From assembly GCF_003600155.1 (NCBI RefSeq), contig NZ_QWLD01000003.1:248001-312000 (forward strand): a stretch of 64,000 bases of DNA, given 5' to 3'. The DNA comes from Nesterenkonia muleiensis. GTDB taxonomy: Bacteria > Actinomycetota > Actinomycetes > Actinomycetales > Micrococcaceae. This document shows positions 28,991-37,157 of this stretch, piece by piece (positions within the stretch are counted from its first letter, which is position 1; every line of letters starts with the position of its first letter). A program made the position numbers and the translations under genes. Below the pieces are notes generated by a model. It saw only the letters and a list, made by a program, of their open reading frames with translations, was not told where the DNA came from and ran no database searches.

Positions 28991-30246
28991 ATTGTTCCCT
29001 CCTCTGGTCCTTCGATCAGGATCCGCGCGGTGTCGGCCGCTGTGTGCCGGGCCCGGTCCAGACGTTTGATGGTGGCCTCGTAATCCTCATTCGGCCGGGT
29101 GGTCTGGCTCAGGAGATTGATGTGGCCGATCTTCCGGCCTGGGCGCTGCTCTTTGCCGTAGAGGTGGATCTTCGAATGCGGGGAGCGGCGCATCGCCGCA
29201 TGCACTGAGGGGTGAACCCCTTGTTCGGCACGTCCGGGGTCAGCCGAGCCGAGCAGGTTCTTCATCACCACGTAGCCGCGGGCACCGCCGGTGACCGAGG
29301 TGTTTCCCAGCGGCAGGTCGAGCACTGCGCGCAGGTGCTGCTCGAACTGGCTGGTGACCGAGCCGTCCATGCTCCAGTGCCCGGAGTTGTGCGGCCGCAT
29401 GGCAAGTTCGTTGATGTAGATCCCGGGAGACAGATCAGTGGCGGTGTCAGTTTCGGAGATCTCGAACAGCTCCACGGCCAGCATCCCGGTGACGCCGAGC
29501 TTCTCGGCAATGGTCCGGGCGATGCGCTCAGCTTCTGCCATGTGGTGCTCAGAGGTCCTCGGTGCCGGGGCGATGACCTCATCGCAGACCCCGTCGGTCT
29601 GGTTGGATTCCACCACCGGGTAGGCGACCACAGCGCCGGAGGCTCGGCGGGCGACCTGCGCGGAGAGCTCCCGGGTGAAGGGGATCCTCTGTTCAGCCAG
29701 CAGCCCGGTCTTCTCCGCTGCGGCACGGTCGAACCAATCCTGCGCTGACGGGGTGGACTCGGCGCTGTCGATGATGCGCACGCCCTTGCCGTCGTAGCCG
29801 CCTCGCGGGGTCTTCAGCACCACCGGCCAGCCGACGGCGTTGCCGAAACTGACCAGTTCCGCAGCGGTGCCCACCTCGGCCCAGTGCGGGGTGGGCAGAC
29901 CGAGTTCCTGCACCGCCCGCCGCATGGCGAGTTTGTCCTGGGCGTAGACCAGCGCACCGGGTGAGGGGTTCATCGCGACCCCTGCCTGATCGAGCGCTGC
30001 GAGTACGTCGGCGGGCACATGTTCATGGTCGAAGGTGATAGCGTCCAGGCCTTCGGCGAAGGCCAGCACGTCAGCACTGCTGCGGTAATCACCGAGAGTG
30101 GTGTGTGGGATGACCTGTGCCGCGGAGGCGCTCGGGCTGCCGGCCAGCAGGTGCAGCTCGATGCCGAGCTCAACCGCCGCCGGTGCCATCATGCGGGCCA
30201 GCTGCCCGTCTCCGAGCACCCCGATCTTAGGTACAGAAGTAGTCAC
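28987..30246 (-). CDS. purK: 5-(carboxyamino)imidazole ribonucleotide synthase
   Basis: PurK makes N5-CAIR from AIR, bicarbonate and ATP. This 419-residue ATP-grasp protein opens with [20 protein letters not shown] and has [18 protein letters not shown] (ATP loop) and [12 protein letters not shown]-like [13 protein letters not shown] near the active site. It is the first gene of purK-purE-LCP. Length is slightly above the usual 380-390. Confidence 0.97.
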   Translation of the reverse strand: MTTSVPKIGVLGDGQLARMMAPAAVELGIELHLLAGSPSASAAQVIPHTTLGDYRSSADVLAFAEGLDAITFDHEHVPADVLAALDQAGVAMNPSPGALVYAQDKLAMRRAVQELGLPTPHWAEVGTAAELVSFGNAVGWPVVLKTPRGGYDGKGVRIIDSAESTPSAQDWFDRAAAEKTGLLAEQRIPFTRELSAQVARRASGAVVAYPVVESNQTDGVCDEVIAPAPRTSEHHMAEAERIARTIAEKLGVTGMLAVELFEISETDTATDLSPGIYINELAMRPHNSGHWSMDGSVTSQFEQHLRAVLDLPLGNTSVTGGARGYVVMKNLLGSADPGRAEQGVHPSVHAAMRRSPHSKIHLYGKEQRPGRKIGHINLLSQTTRPNEDYEATIKRLDRARHTAADTARILIEGPEEGTI

Positions 30247-30420
30247 AGTTCCCCATTATGCGCGCTATCGCCGATCATCGGCTCCGCGCAACACCGCAAG
30301 GGCCAGCACCTGGGCAGAGAATCCAGTGGGCTGTAGCGCAGAGACTCCCGGCGAATACGCAGGGTACGGCCCTACTCTGGTGTGGACCGGTACGCTTCGC
30401 GATGAAAGGAACACTGAGCC

Positions 30421-31545
30421 ATGGCACGGTACGTGGTGACATTTGACACCTCTGACTCTGCAGTGCTGCAGGATGACGCTCCCGGACTCCTCAGCTCCCA
30501 GGGGTTCTCCACCGAGACCTACTTTCCCCGCTTGGGAATCGGGGTGGTCGAGGGTGAGCCGGATCAGCTGGAGTCCTTGAGCAGCCGGTGCCGTGAGCAG
30601 AACCGCCCCATGAGCTACACCCCGGAGCTGACCTACTACGCCATCACCGACACTGCCGAGCCGGGGTTCGAGGACACCTCAGAACTTACCTGGGGGCTGC
30701 AGGCCATCGGCATCGCCTCCGCCCAGCAGCTGGGGCAGGCCGGGGCCGGTGTGCGCGTGGCCGTGCTCGATACCGGGTTCGACGCTGCGCACCCGGATTT
30801 CGCCGCACGCACCATCGTCACCGAGTCCTTCATTGACGGTGAAGGGCCCGACGACGCCCACGGCCATGGCACTCACTGCATCGGCACCGCCTGCGGCCCG
30901 TGGCAGCCGGAGACGGGCCCGGGGTACGGGGTGGCACCGGAATCAGAGATCTATTCAGGCAAAGTGCTCGGCGACGACGGCACCGGCTCGGACACTTCGA
31001 TCCTGGCCGGTATCGACTGGGCCCTGCAGAATGACTGCCAGGTCATTTCCATGTCCCTGGGTGCGGATGTGCGCGAGGTGCACCCCCCGTATGTGGCTGC
31101 CGGGCGCCGCGCCCTGGAGAGCGGATCGCTGATCATCGCTGCGGCCGGAAACAACGCTCAGCGCAGCGAAGGGGATCCCGGGTTCGTCGGTGCCCCGGCG
31201 AACAGCCCGCACATCATGGCTGTCGCCGCTGTGGACTCGCAGCTGCGCACCGCAGATTTCTCCGCCAGGTCCGCACCCCACGACGGCGGGGAGATCGACC
31301 TCACCGCCCCCGGAGTGGATGTCTACTCCGCCTGGCTGGGAGAAGAGCGGCACCGGTCCATCAGCGGCACCTCCATGGCCACCCCGCATGTCTCCGGGAT
31401 CGCCGCGCTGATCTGCGGAGTCAGCGAGACCCGTGGTGAGCAGCTCTGGCAGGAGCTGGTCACCCATGCCGCAGCACTTGAGGACGAAGACCCTGAGGAT
31501 GTCGGTGCCGGCCTAGCCACCGTCCCCGAGCCGCAGGACCGGTAA
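30421..31545 (+). CDS. S8 (subtilisin-type) serine peptidase without signal peptide
   Basis: The 374-residue subtilase has catalytic Asp117 in VAVLDTGFD, His149 in HGHGTHCIG and Ser318 in SGTSMATPHVSG, with the AAAGNN oxyanion region. The N-terminal ~95 residues begin RYVVTFDTSDSAVLQDD, which looks like an I9-type propeptide strand but carries no signal sequence or anchor, so the enzyme is predicted to be cytoplasmic or released by other means. GAAAGGAAC precedes the ATG. The small gene 15 bp downstream is probably co-transcribed and resembles a free-standing propeptide/inhibitor. Confidence 0.88.
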   Translation: MARYVVTFDTSDSAVLQDDAPGLLSSQGFSTETYFPRLGIGVVEGEPDQLESLSSRCREQNRPMSYTPELTYYAITDTAEPGFEDTSELTWGLQAIGIASAQQLGQAGAGVRVAVLDTGFDAAHPDFAARTIVTESFIDGEGPDDAHGHGTHCIGTACGPWQPETGPGYGVAPESEIYSGKVLGDDGTGSDTSILAGIDWALQNDCQVISMSLGADVREVHPPYVAAGRRALESGSLIIAAAGNNAQRSEGDPGFVGAPANSPHIMAVAAVDSQLRTADFSARSAPHDGGEIDLTAPGVDVYSAWLGEERHRSISGTSMATPHVSGIAALICGVSETRGEQLWQELVTHAAALEDEDPEDVGAGLATVPEPQDR

Positions 31546-31560
31546 AGCCCAGGGAGTGCT

Positions 31561-31839
31561 GTGAGCATGTCAGAGAAGGAATGGATCGTCACGGTCGACG
31601 ATCAGGATCTCCACCGGCTCGATGAGATCGTTGCCGAGCTCGAATCCGCCGGGCTGGAGGTCATCCGCGTGCTTCGCAGCCTAGGTCAGGTCACCGGCCG
31701 CACCCAGACGAAGGACGCGGTCGGAGGCAGCGCTGCTGAGGATTCGGCTCCTGAACCGCTTGCCGCGGTCTCAGGGGTTGTCTCAGTAGATGCTGTGCAG
31801 CAGTACAGCATCAAGCCCCCGGATGCCGAGGTTCAGTAG
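31561..31839 (+). CDS. Small propeptide (I9)-like protein, candidate inhibitor or chaperone of the adjacent subtilase
   Basis: The 92-residue protein reads EWIVTVDDQDLHRLDEIVAE, LESAGLEVIRVLRSLGQVTG, then a disordered linker and LAAVSGVVSVDAVQQYSIKP. The strand-helix-strand-helix-strand pattern, with a final V-x-x-V/Q-Y strand, resembles subtilisin propeptide/I9 domains, and the gene directly follows an S8 peptidase. It has no signal peptide, like its partner. The start could be GTG 31561 or ATG 31567. The assignment is structural inference, not a database match. Confidence 0.65.
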   Translation: MSMSEKEWIVTVDDQDLHRLDEIVAELESAGLEVIRVLRSLGQVTGRTQTKDAVGGSAAEDSAPEPLAAVSGVVSVDAVQQYSIKPPDAEVQ

Positions 31840-32073
31840 CCCCTGATTCAGCGATGACCCCTTCTCCGTGAAGGAGGTTTTCGGTTCCTCTTCCAGGGGG
31901 ACGTCACCGAACTCCTCACGGTCGTGAACGACCTCCAACCATCGGGCCAATGCCGCGTCCTTATCCCCGGCATAGGCCTTGGAGGCACCGGCCTCGTCGA
32001 GCAGCTTGACCCAGTCGTCCCAGGCAATGCCGCTGGTTTCTTCGATCCCCGCCGTACTATGCGCCTTGACCAT
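31783..32073 (-). CDS. Hypothetical protein (small, DUF4287-like N-terminus)
   Basis: The 96-residue frame begins MVKAHSTAGIEETSGIAWDD, followed by WVKLLDEAGASKAYAGDKDA, loosely resembling small actinobacterial DUF4287-type domains. Its last ~19 codons overlap the convergent propeptide-like gene, and that tail (LNLGIRGLDAVLLHSIY) does not look conserved, so the gene may be 3'-truncated or frameshifted. Function unknown. Confidence 0.45.
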   Translation of the reverse strand: MVKAHSTAGIEETSGIAWDDWVKLLDEAGASKAYAGDKDAALARWLEVVHDREEFGDVPLEEEPKTSFTEKGSSLNQGLLNLGIRGLDAVLLHSIY

Positions 32074-32121
32074 GCGCCTAAGAATAATAGCCGCTGGCCT
32101 GCTCAGACCAGAGATGCGATG

Positions 32122-32481
32122 CTAATGGGCCGTGACCTGGCGCAGCGTATCCGGGGCTGGGAACGGAAGACTGTGGTCCTGCACATCAGCTCCCACAGCG
32201 GCGGCAGCACCGAAGTCATCTTCACGGACTCGAATGCCGCTAGGGCTCAGTTCGGTGATGCGCACGCGGACCGTGGTGCCGTCGGCGCGCTGAAACAGCC
32301 ACGGCTCAGCCAGGAACGACAAGCCCATCGCATCAAGGGTTTCCTCGGCTTCGAGCCAATCGACCTCGCCGGTGACCTCGCGGCCGAGGATGTCGACAGC
32401 CACGAACTGCTCTCCTGCCATGCATATCCAGCCGATGCGTTCGCCGTCTTCGCGCCTGTGTTCGATCCAGTCATCTTTCAC
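32122..32481 (-). CDS. Hypothetical protein
   Basis: From the GTG at 32481 the 119-residue product reads KDDWIEHRREDGERIGWICM, then AGEQFVAVDILGREVTGEVD and WLFQRADGTTVRVRITELSP, a coherent mixed alpha/beta protein with a beta-rich second half and no membrane segment. GGAG lies just upstream of the GTG. The longer frame to 32580 would overlap the tetR end and lacks protein-like character. Not recognised. Confidence 0.6.
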   Translation of the reverse strand: MKDDWIEHRREDGERIGWICMAGEQFVAVDILGREVTGEVDWLEAEETLDAMGLSFLAEPWLFQRADGTTVRVRITELSPSGIRVREDDFGAAAAVGADVQDHSLPFPAPDTLRQVTAH

Positions 32482-32554
32482 AGCTCCAGGATATCCCCGG
32501 CCCGCTACGCAGAAAGCCCGACCATGCTCAAGGCGACTTAGGCTCTGTGCCCAC

Positions 32555-33160
32555 CTACAGTTCCGCTTCCAGATACGCACGAACCGTCACACTCAGATGG
32601 GGCAGCTGCTGTGCTGGATCAAACCCCGGGTTCAGCGCGGCCCCCAGGTACATGGCGCCGATCATGGCACTGATCCACGCCACCGCCTGATCAACATTCT
32701 GGGTGCTATGGATCTGGCCGGAGTCCACCGCCCTGCGCAGCAGAACCCGAATGCCTTCCTGCTCATCGCGATCGACCCGCTCCATTTCTGCGCTGATCTC
32801 GGGGTCGCGGTAGGCCTGGAGCATCGCCTCCAGCACCAGCTGCGCCACCATTGGGTGCGCTGCGGCAGGCTCAGCCAGATGGGATACATACCTCAGCAGC
32901 GCCTGAAGCGGATCTGGTTCTGCCACGAGCCTCTCCAGCAGTGAATGGGTATCCTGCTCGTCCTGGGTGAGCACCGCCAGAAACACCTCTTTCTTGCCTG
33001 TGAAGTAGTGGTAGAGGTTGCCCGGGCTGATTCCTGCCTGTGTGCAGAGCTGTGCGGTGGTGGTGCGTTCGTACCCCTGTTCGGCGAAGAGGACCGCAGC
33101 GCAGTCGAGGATGTGCTGGCGCTTAGCGGCGTATTGTTCAGGATCGACTGTTCGCGCCAT
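32555..33160 (-). CDS. TetR-family transcriptional regulator
   Basis: The 201-residue regulator starts ARTVDPEQYAAKRQHILDCA and has the TetR helix-turn-helix TTTAQLCTQAGISPGNLYHYF near residues 35-55, followed by a helical ligand-binding domain. It is divergent from the YqeB-like gene, with a palindrome in the shared 123-bp gap. Ligand unknown. Confidence 0.93.
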   Translation of the reverse strand: MARTVDPEQYAAKRQHILDCAAVLFAEQGYERTTTAQLCTQAGISPGNLYHYFTGKKEVFLAVLTQDEQDTHSLLERLVAEPDPLQALLRYVSHLAEPAAAHPMVAQLVLEAMLQAYRDPEISAEMERVDRDEQEGIRVLLRRAVDSGQIHSTQNVDQAVAWISAMIGAMYLGAALNPGFDPAQQLPHLSVTVRAYLEAEL

Positions 33161-33192
33161 ACACGCCCTTTCTCCTTATGCATCGATTAATA

Positions 33193-33204
33193 GAGTGATC
33201 GCTC
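33193..33204. promoter_or_regulatory. Candidate TetR operator
   Basis: GAGTGATCGCTC is a near-perfect palindrome (one asymmetric pair) in the tetR/yqeB-like divergent promoter region, surrounded by AT-rich sequence. Position and type suit a TetR-family operator controlling both genes. Confidence 0.45.
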
Positions 33205-33283
33205 GGTTTTAGGATACTCTGGTTTCTGGTCGCCGCGCAGAACGTCGCGGAGGGACAGCACGTCCACCAGAAGGAGCACCCCT

Positions 33284-33970
33284 GTGTCCGGACCCAGAAT
33301 CACAGTGACCGTCGATTCGAAAATGGCACCAGCCTTCGCCGCCGCCGGTGCAGTCATCGGGTTGGTGGCCTCACTGCTGGTGGGCCCTGCGGTGTCGTGG
33401 CTGCTCGAGAGGATCGATACCGCACCAGCGCCGCTGCGTCTGATCGATCAACTGCCGCTGATCTGGTCGATGCCCCTGCTGACACTGCTCGGCGCTTTCG
33501 GCGGGTGGGTTGTCTTCAGCATCTGGAACGACGAAGTGGGGCGCGTGGTGGTCGATCAGGAGTCAGTGCGCCTGGAGTCGAAGAAGTCCTCCAGCATCTT
33601 TTCCCGCCAAGAGATCGCAGAGATATTTCTTGACAAGGATGAACTCGTCATAGTCGATGACCGCCTCGGGGAGCTCTCCCGGACAGTATCGGACAACGGC
33701 CTGGCGGAGAAGCTCACCCAAGCCTTCACCAGCTATGAATACCCCTGGGCAGGCACGAAGGATCCGCGCGATGACGCCTTCACCGACTGGGTGGACCGCA
33801 GTCCAGGGCTCGACAGCGCCGCCCACTCTCTGCTGAGGGCACGCCGTCGTGCCCTCACCGATGGAAAGACCGGGGAGGCAGAGTCCCTGCGCGATGAACT
33901 GGCCGAGCGAGGCGTCGTCGTCCGTGATCGGGGTGAGAAGCAGCAGTACCGGCTCCTCCCCCAGCCCTGA
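33284..33970 (+). CDS. YqeB-like membrane protein
   Basis: The 228-residue protein has two N-terminal transmembrane helices (AFAAAGAVIGLVASLLVGPA; PLLTLLGAFGGWVVFSIW), then a soluble domain with EVGRVVVDQESVRLESKKSS and IFSRQEIAEIFLDKDELVIV, resembling YqeB-family proteins of Firmicutes and Actinobacteria. Function unknown. AAGGAG precedes the GTG start. The TetR gene is divergent and probably regulates it. Confidence 0.75.
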   Translation: MSGPRITVTVDSKMAPAFAAAGAVIGLVASLLVGPAVSWLLERIDTAPAPLRLIDQLPLIWSMPLLTLLGAFGGWVVFSIWNDEVGRVVVDQESVRLESKKSSSIFSRQEIAEIFLDKDELVIVDDRLGELSRTVSDNGLAEKLTQAFTSYEYPWAGTKDPRDDAFTDWVDRSPGLDSAAHSLLRARRRALTDGKTGEAESLRDELAERGVVVRDRGEKQQYRLLPQP

Positions 33971-33989
33971 CCGCCACAGCTGAGTCAAC

Positions 33990-34380
33990 GTGCTGGTGGT
34001 CTTCGAAGCCGGCCTGGGAGCCAGCGGCCGCTACTGGGTCCCTGTGCAGAACGAGGTCAGCAGCTTCGCGACTGCTGTGGCCTATGACCGGGCAGGCTAC
34101 GGCAAGAGCGAACCCGCTCCGTTTCCCCTACCCTGGATCGGCTGGCCGGCGATCTGATCACGGTTGTTGAGTCAGTTCCGCACCGGCACCTGGTGCTGGT
34201 CGGTCACAGTTGGGGAGGCCCGATAGTCCGCAGACTCGCTCAGCAGCGAGCTGCGCGTGGGGCACGGTCGAGGAGGACAGGCGCCCTGTCACAGGACTCG
34301 AAGCCATGCGCTCACGGACCGGTGAACCAGCAGACATTCCCGTCCACGTGCTCGCCCTCCCCGGCTCGCAGCACGACTGA
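33990..34380 (+). pseudogene. Decayed alpha/beta hydrolase
   Basis: The first fragment, from GTG 33990, reads VLVVFEAGLGASGRYWVPV and VAYDRAGYGKSEPAP, the typical N-terminal alpha/beta-hydrolase strand and oxyanion region, and stops at 34157. After a shift near 34128 a second frame reads LDRLAGDLITVVESVPHRHL, then VLVGHSWGGPIVRRLA with the nucleophile elbow GHSWGG. A third frame gives ADIPVHVLALPGSQHD and stops about 34370. No intact frame links these pieces. Confidence 0.75.
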
Positions 34381-34522
34381 CTGCGGCTGCGGCAGCCTCC
34401 TCGACTCTTTCCTCGAACTGTGTGGCGTTCTCCGTCAGCTCGGGCTGCAAGCCCGCTCACCTTGATCACCCGCACGAGTGCAGTGGTGATGTTCACGTGT
34501 CTTTTTCGCTCGCGATACGTGC

Positions 34523-34545
34523 CTGAAACACAAAACTGTTTACTG
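34523..34545 (+). promoter_or_regulatory. Amine-island operator-like motif (copy A)
   Basis: CTGAAACACA (34523-34532), 4-bp centre, TGTTTACTG lies 58 bp before the dimethylamine monooxygenase operon. It closely matches the element before the GS-like operon (45051-45073, read on the minus strand: CTGAAACACA, 5-bp centre, TGTTTACT). The half-sites AAACA/TGTTT are inverted, as for a dimeric regulator. Confidence 0.5.
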
Positions 34546-34603
34546 TGGGAAAACAACGTTTATCAGCTATTGACGGCAGCTTGCCTGTCAGGAGACGCAC
34601 GGA

Positions 34604-35152
34604 ATGCCCACACTTGAGCAGACCTCAGTACCAGCCTGGGCCGTCGCGACTGCTGGCATGCCCCTCGACCGTGTCGCCGCGCGCGCAGCCCTGGTCACTT
34701 TCGCTTCGGACCAGGAGCCGCGCAGGACCTGGGGGCAGGAACTGGACCACGCAGGCATCCCCTACGATCTGATTGATCTCTCAGAAGCCTCCAAAGCTGA
34801 TATCCGCCAAGCGGTGGGCCTCCTCATCGATTCAGCCTCGGTGGGTTTCCGGCTGATGCTCCACGGACCCCTGGCTCCAGTCCTGGCCGCCCGAGCCGCC
34901 GCCCTGGAGCATTCTCTGCTGGACGAAGAGATCATCGTCTGCACCACAGAGGTGTCAGAGATACCGCTGTACTGCGTCCACTGCACCGGAGAGTCAGTGG
35001 TCAGGGCCGCGATCGACGACGTCGTCACCTGTCTGCACTGCGGGACCGACCTGCTGGTCTATTACCACGTATCCCGCAGACAGGGCAGCTTCCTGGGATT
35101 CAAGCATGACGCTGAAGCCTACGAACTGACGGGTGCGGGAGAAGCCGCATGA
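34604..35152 (+). CDS. Dimethylamine monooxygenase subunit, DmmA-like family
   Basis: The 182-residue protein has an alpha/beta N-terminal domain (ARAALVTFASDQEPRRTWGQ) like a sulfite-reductase/flavodoxin-type fold, and a C-terminal zinc ribbon with two CxxC pairs (CVHC and CLHC) ending in LVYYHVSRRQGSFLGFKHDA. This matches the DmmA-like family found with DUF3445 proteins. It is the first of three overlapping genes for oxidative demethylation of dimethylamine. CAGGAG precedes the ATG. Its role within the complex is not established from sequence. Confidence 0.75.
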   Translation: MPTLEQTSVPAWAVATAGMPLDRVAARAALVTFASDQEPRRTWGQELDHAGIPYDLIDLSEASKADIRQAVGLLIDSASVGFRLMLHGPLAPVLAARAAALEHSLLDEEIIVCTTEVSEIPLYCVHCTGESVVRAAIDDVVTCLHCGTDLLVYYHVSRRQGSFLGFKHDAEAYELTGAGEAA

Positions 35153-36090
35153 GCGCGCCGACCCTGGAGTTGGAGATCGCAGACATCACTGAGTCAGCAC
35201 CTGAAGTGAGCACCCTGACGCTGAAGCACCCAGAAGGCCGAGTACTGCCCTCCTTCACCCCGGGCTCCCACTTGGTGCTCGAATGCTCAGGAAAAGCCAA
35301 CGCCTACTCGCTGATCTCAGACCCGGTCATGCCCACCAGCTACCAGATCTCCGTTCTGCGGATCCATGAAGGCAGCGGCGGCAGCCGCTGGCTTCACGAG
35401 CGACAGCCGGGGGAACGCCTGACAGCCCGTCCGCCCCGCTCCGCCTTCGCACCACAGCTGAAAGCCCGCAAGCAGCTGCTGATCGCCGGAGGCATCGGAG
35501 TTACCCCGATCTTCTCGCACCTGCGCGCTGCCGCCGCGTGGGGCATCCCCGTCGAAGTCCTCTACGCCCACCGGCCCGGTCACGGTGCCCACTGCGACGA
35601 GCTGAAGACCCTGGCCCCGGGCCGGGTCAGGTGTCTGGACTCGCGGGCGGAGTTCGCCGCCGCCTTCGCAGAGGCCGTGATCCGCCAGCCGATCGGTACG
35701 CATCTGTACTGCTGCGGCCCGGAGCCGTTCATGGACATTGTGGTCGGCACCGCCAGGGGGGCAGGCTGGCCGCCCGGACGGATTCACACTGAACGCTTCG
35801 GCATCGACGCCCTGGATCCCGGTGACCCCTTCGAGGTGGTGCTGACCGAGTCGAACCAGAAGTTCACCGTCCCGTCCGGGATCTCCCTGCTGGAGGCACT
35901 GGAGAAGAAGGGCTTCGACATCCCGAATCTCTGCCGCCAGGGTGTGTGTGGTGAATGCGTGCTCCCAGTCAGGACCGGGGCGGTCCTGCATCGCGACCAC
36001 TTCCTCACCGAGGAGGAGAAAGAGTCCGACGAACAGATGATGTGCTGCGTCTCCCGGGCGCGGGAGGAAGAACTGGAGATTGCCCTATGA
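35149..36090 (+). CDS. PDR/VanB-family reductase of dimethylamine monooxygenase
   Basis: The 313-residue protein carries an FMN/FAD-binding barrel (ANAYSLISDP), an NAD(P)-binding domain (GGIGVTPIFSHLRAA; YCCGPEPFM) and a C-terminal plant-type [2Fe-2S] ferredoxin (CRQGVCGECVLPVRTG and a later MCCVS). It feeds electrons from NAD(P)H to the heme oxygenase subunit encoded next. It overlaps the DmmA-like gene by 4 bp and the following gene by 4 bp (ATGA). Confidence 0.9.
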   Translation: MSAPTLELEIADITESAPEVSTLTLKHPEGRVLPSFTPGSHLVLECSGKANAYSLISDPVMPTSYQISVLRIHEGSGGSRWLHERQPGERLTARPPRSAFAPQLKARKQLLIAGGIGVTPIFSHLRAAAAWGIPVEVLYAHRPGHGAHCDELKTLAPGRVRCLDSRAEFAAAFAEAVIRQPIGTHLYCCGPEPFMDIVVGTARGAGWPPGRIHTERFGIDALDPGDPFEVVLTESNQKFTVPSGISLLEALEKKGFDIPNLCRQGVCGECVLPVRTGAVLHRDHFLTEEEKESDEQMMCCVSRAREEELEIAL

Positions 36091-37100
36091 CCACCACCGC
36101 ACCGCCGCTGGAGAGGGACCTGGTGGAGACCTTCCCCTTTCCCTTCCCGCAGGACACCTACCGGTACTCCACCAATGTGGAGCCGGCAGGCAAGCTGGTA
36201 CCCACACCCGCCGGACAGTGGGGTGCGTCCATGCTCCACGTGGACAGCGAGTACCACCATGAGCTGGACGAACGTGCTGCGATCCTCCAGCGGGATCCTT
36301 CCCGCCAGCAAGTGCTGCCTCATATGCGTCCGGCCGCATGGGACGCCATGCTGACCCTGATGCAGGAGCTGGGGACGGCCTACCCGCGGGAGTTCACACT
36401 CACCCGCGACGATGACGGCACCTTCACCTGGATCAACCGCAAGCAAGGCATCGAACAGCGGTTCACCTACGCCGATGAGACCACCCTGCCGGAGCCCGAG
36501 ACCGGCCCGCTGGGATTCATCGGATCCCAAGTGCAGGAGGACATCGCCCTGCTGGACCAGCGGGAGGGGCAGCTGTTCGTCGACGCCGGAATCATTACCT
36601 TTGCCGCCGACTGGAGTTTCGGCTTCGACGTCGGCATGAGCTTCCTGGAGATCCACGGCCCGGTCCCCCGGGTTCACGACATGGGGGTGATCGCCCGCGC
36701 CCAGACCTTCCTGATGCGGCTGCAGCCCTCGACGCCTTACCGGCGTACCAACTGGACCCTGACCATCGGGCGGCGACTGGACGTCTCCACCGAGGTCTAC
36801 CACGAATGGGGTCCTGATCGCGGGTGGATTCAGACCACCGATGACCAGACCTTCGGCGCAAGCGTCCATCTCCGCGTGGAGGTCCAGCACCTGGTGCGCC
36901 TGCCGGACTCCGGTGCGGTGATGTTCCTGATCCGCACCTACATGCTCCCTCTCGAACAGCTTGCCCGCATCGAGCCGTGGCGAGCCCGCACCCACGCGGT
37001 ACTCCAAGAGCTCCCGGAGGATATGGCCGACTACAAAGGCTTCATCTCCTACCGGGATCGCGCCGTCGCCTGGCTCGAAAGCCAGGCGCCGTCGTCGTAG
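36087..37100 (+). CDS. Heme-dependent oxidative N-demethylase (DUF3445), dimethylamine monooxygenase catalytic subunit
   Basis: From ATG 36087 the 337-residue product matches the DUF3445/HODM family, which oxidises dimethylamine to methylamine and formaldehyde: FAADWSFGFDVGMSFLEIHG, IHGPVPRVHD, QPSTPYRRTNWTLTIGRRLD and VEVQHLVRLPDSGAVMFLIR. The arrangement with a PDR reductase and a DmmA-like protein supports dimethylamine as the substrate. The frame is open upstream to 35955, but only the ATG overlapping the reductase stop gives the family N-terminus. Confidence 0.88.
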   Translation: MTTTAPPLERDLVETFPFPFPQDTYRYSTNVEPAGKLVPTPAGQWGASMLHVDSEYHHELDERAAILQRDPSRQQVLPHMRPAAWDAMLTLMQELGTAYPREFTLTRDDDGTFTWINRKQGIEQRFTYADETTLPEPETGPLGFIGSQVQEDIALLDQREGQLFVDAGIITFAADWSFGFDVGMSFLEIHGPVPRVHDMGVIARAQTFLMRLQPSTPYRRTNWTLTIGRRLDVSTEVYHEWGPDRGWIQTTDDQTFGASVHLRVEVQHLVRLPDSGAVMFLIRTYMLPLEQLARIEPWRARTHAVLQELPEDMADYKGFISYRDRAVAWLESQAPSS

Positions 37101-37157
37101 TCCCTGTCCCCTCACCAATGATCACTTCGCACTAGTAATGAATGGAGGTCTGCGCCG

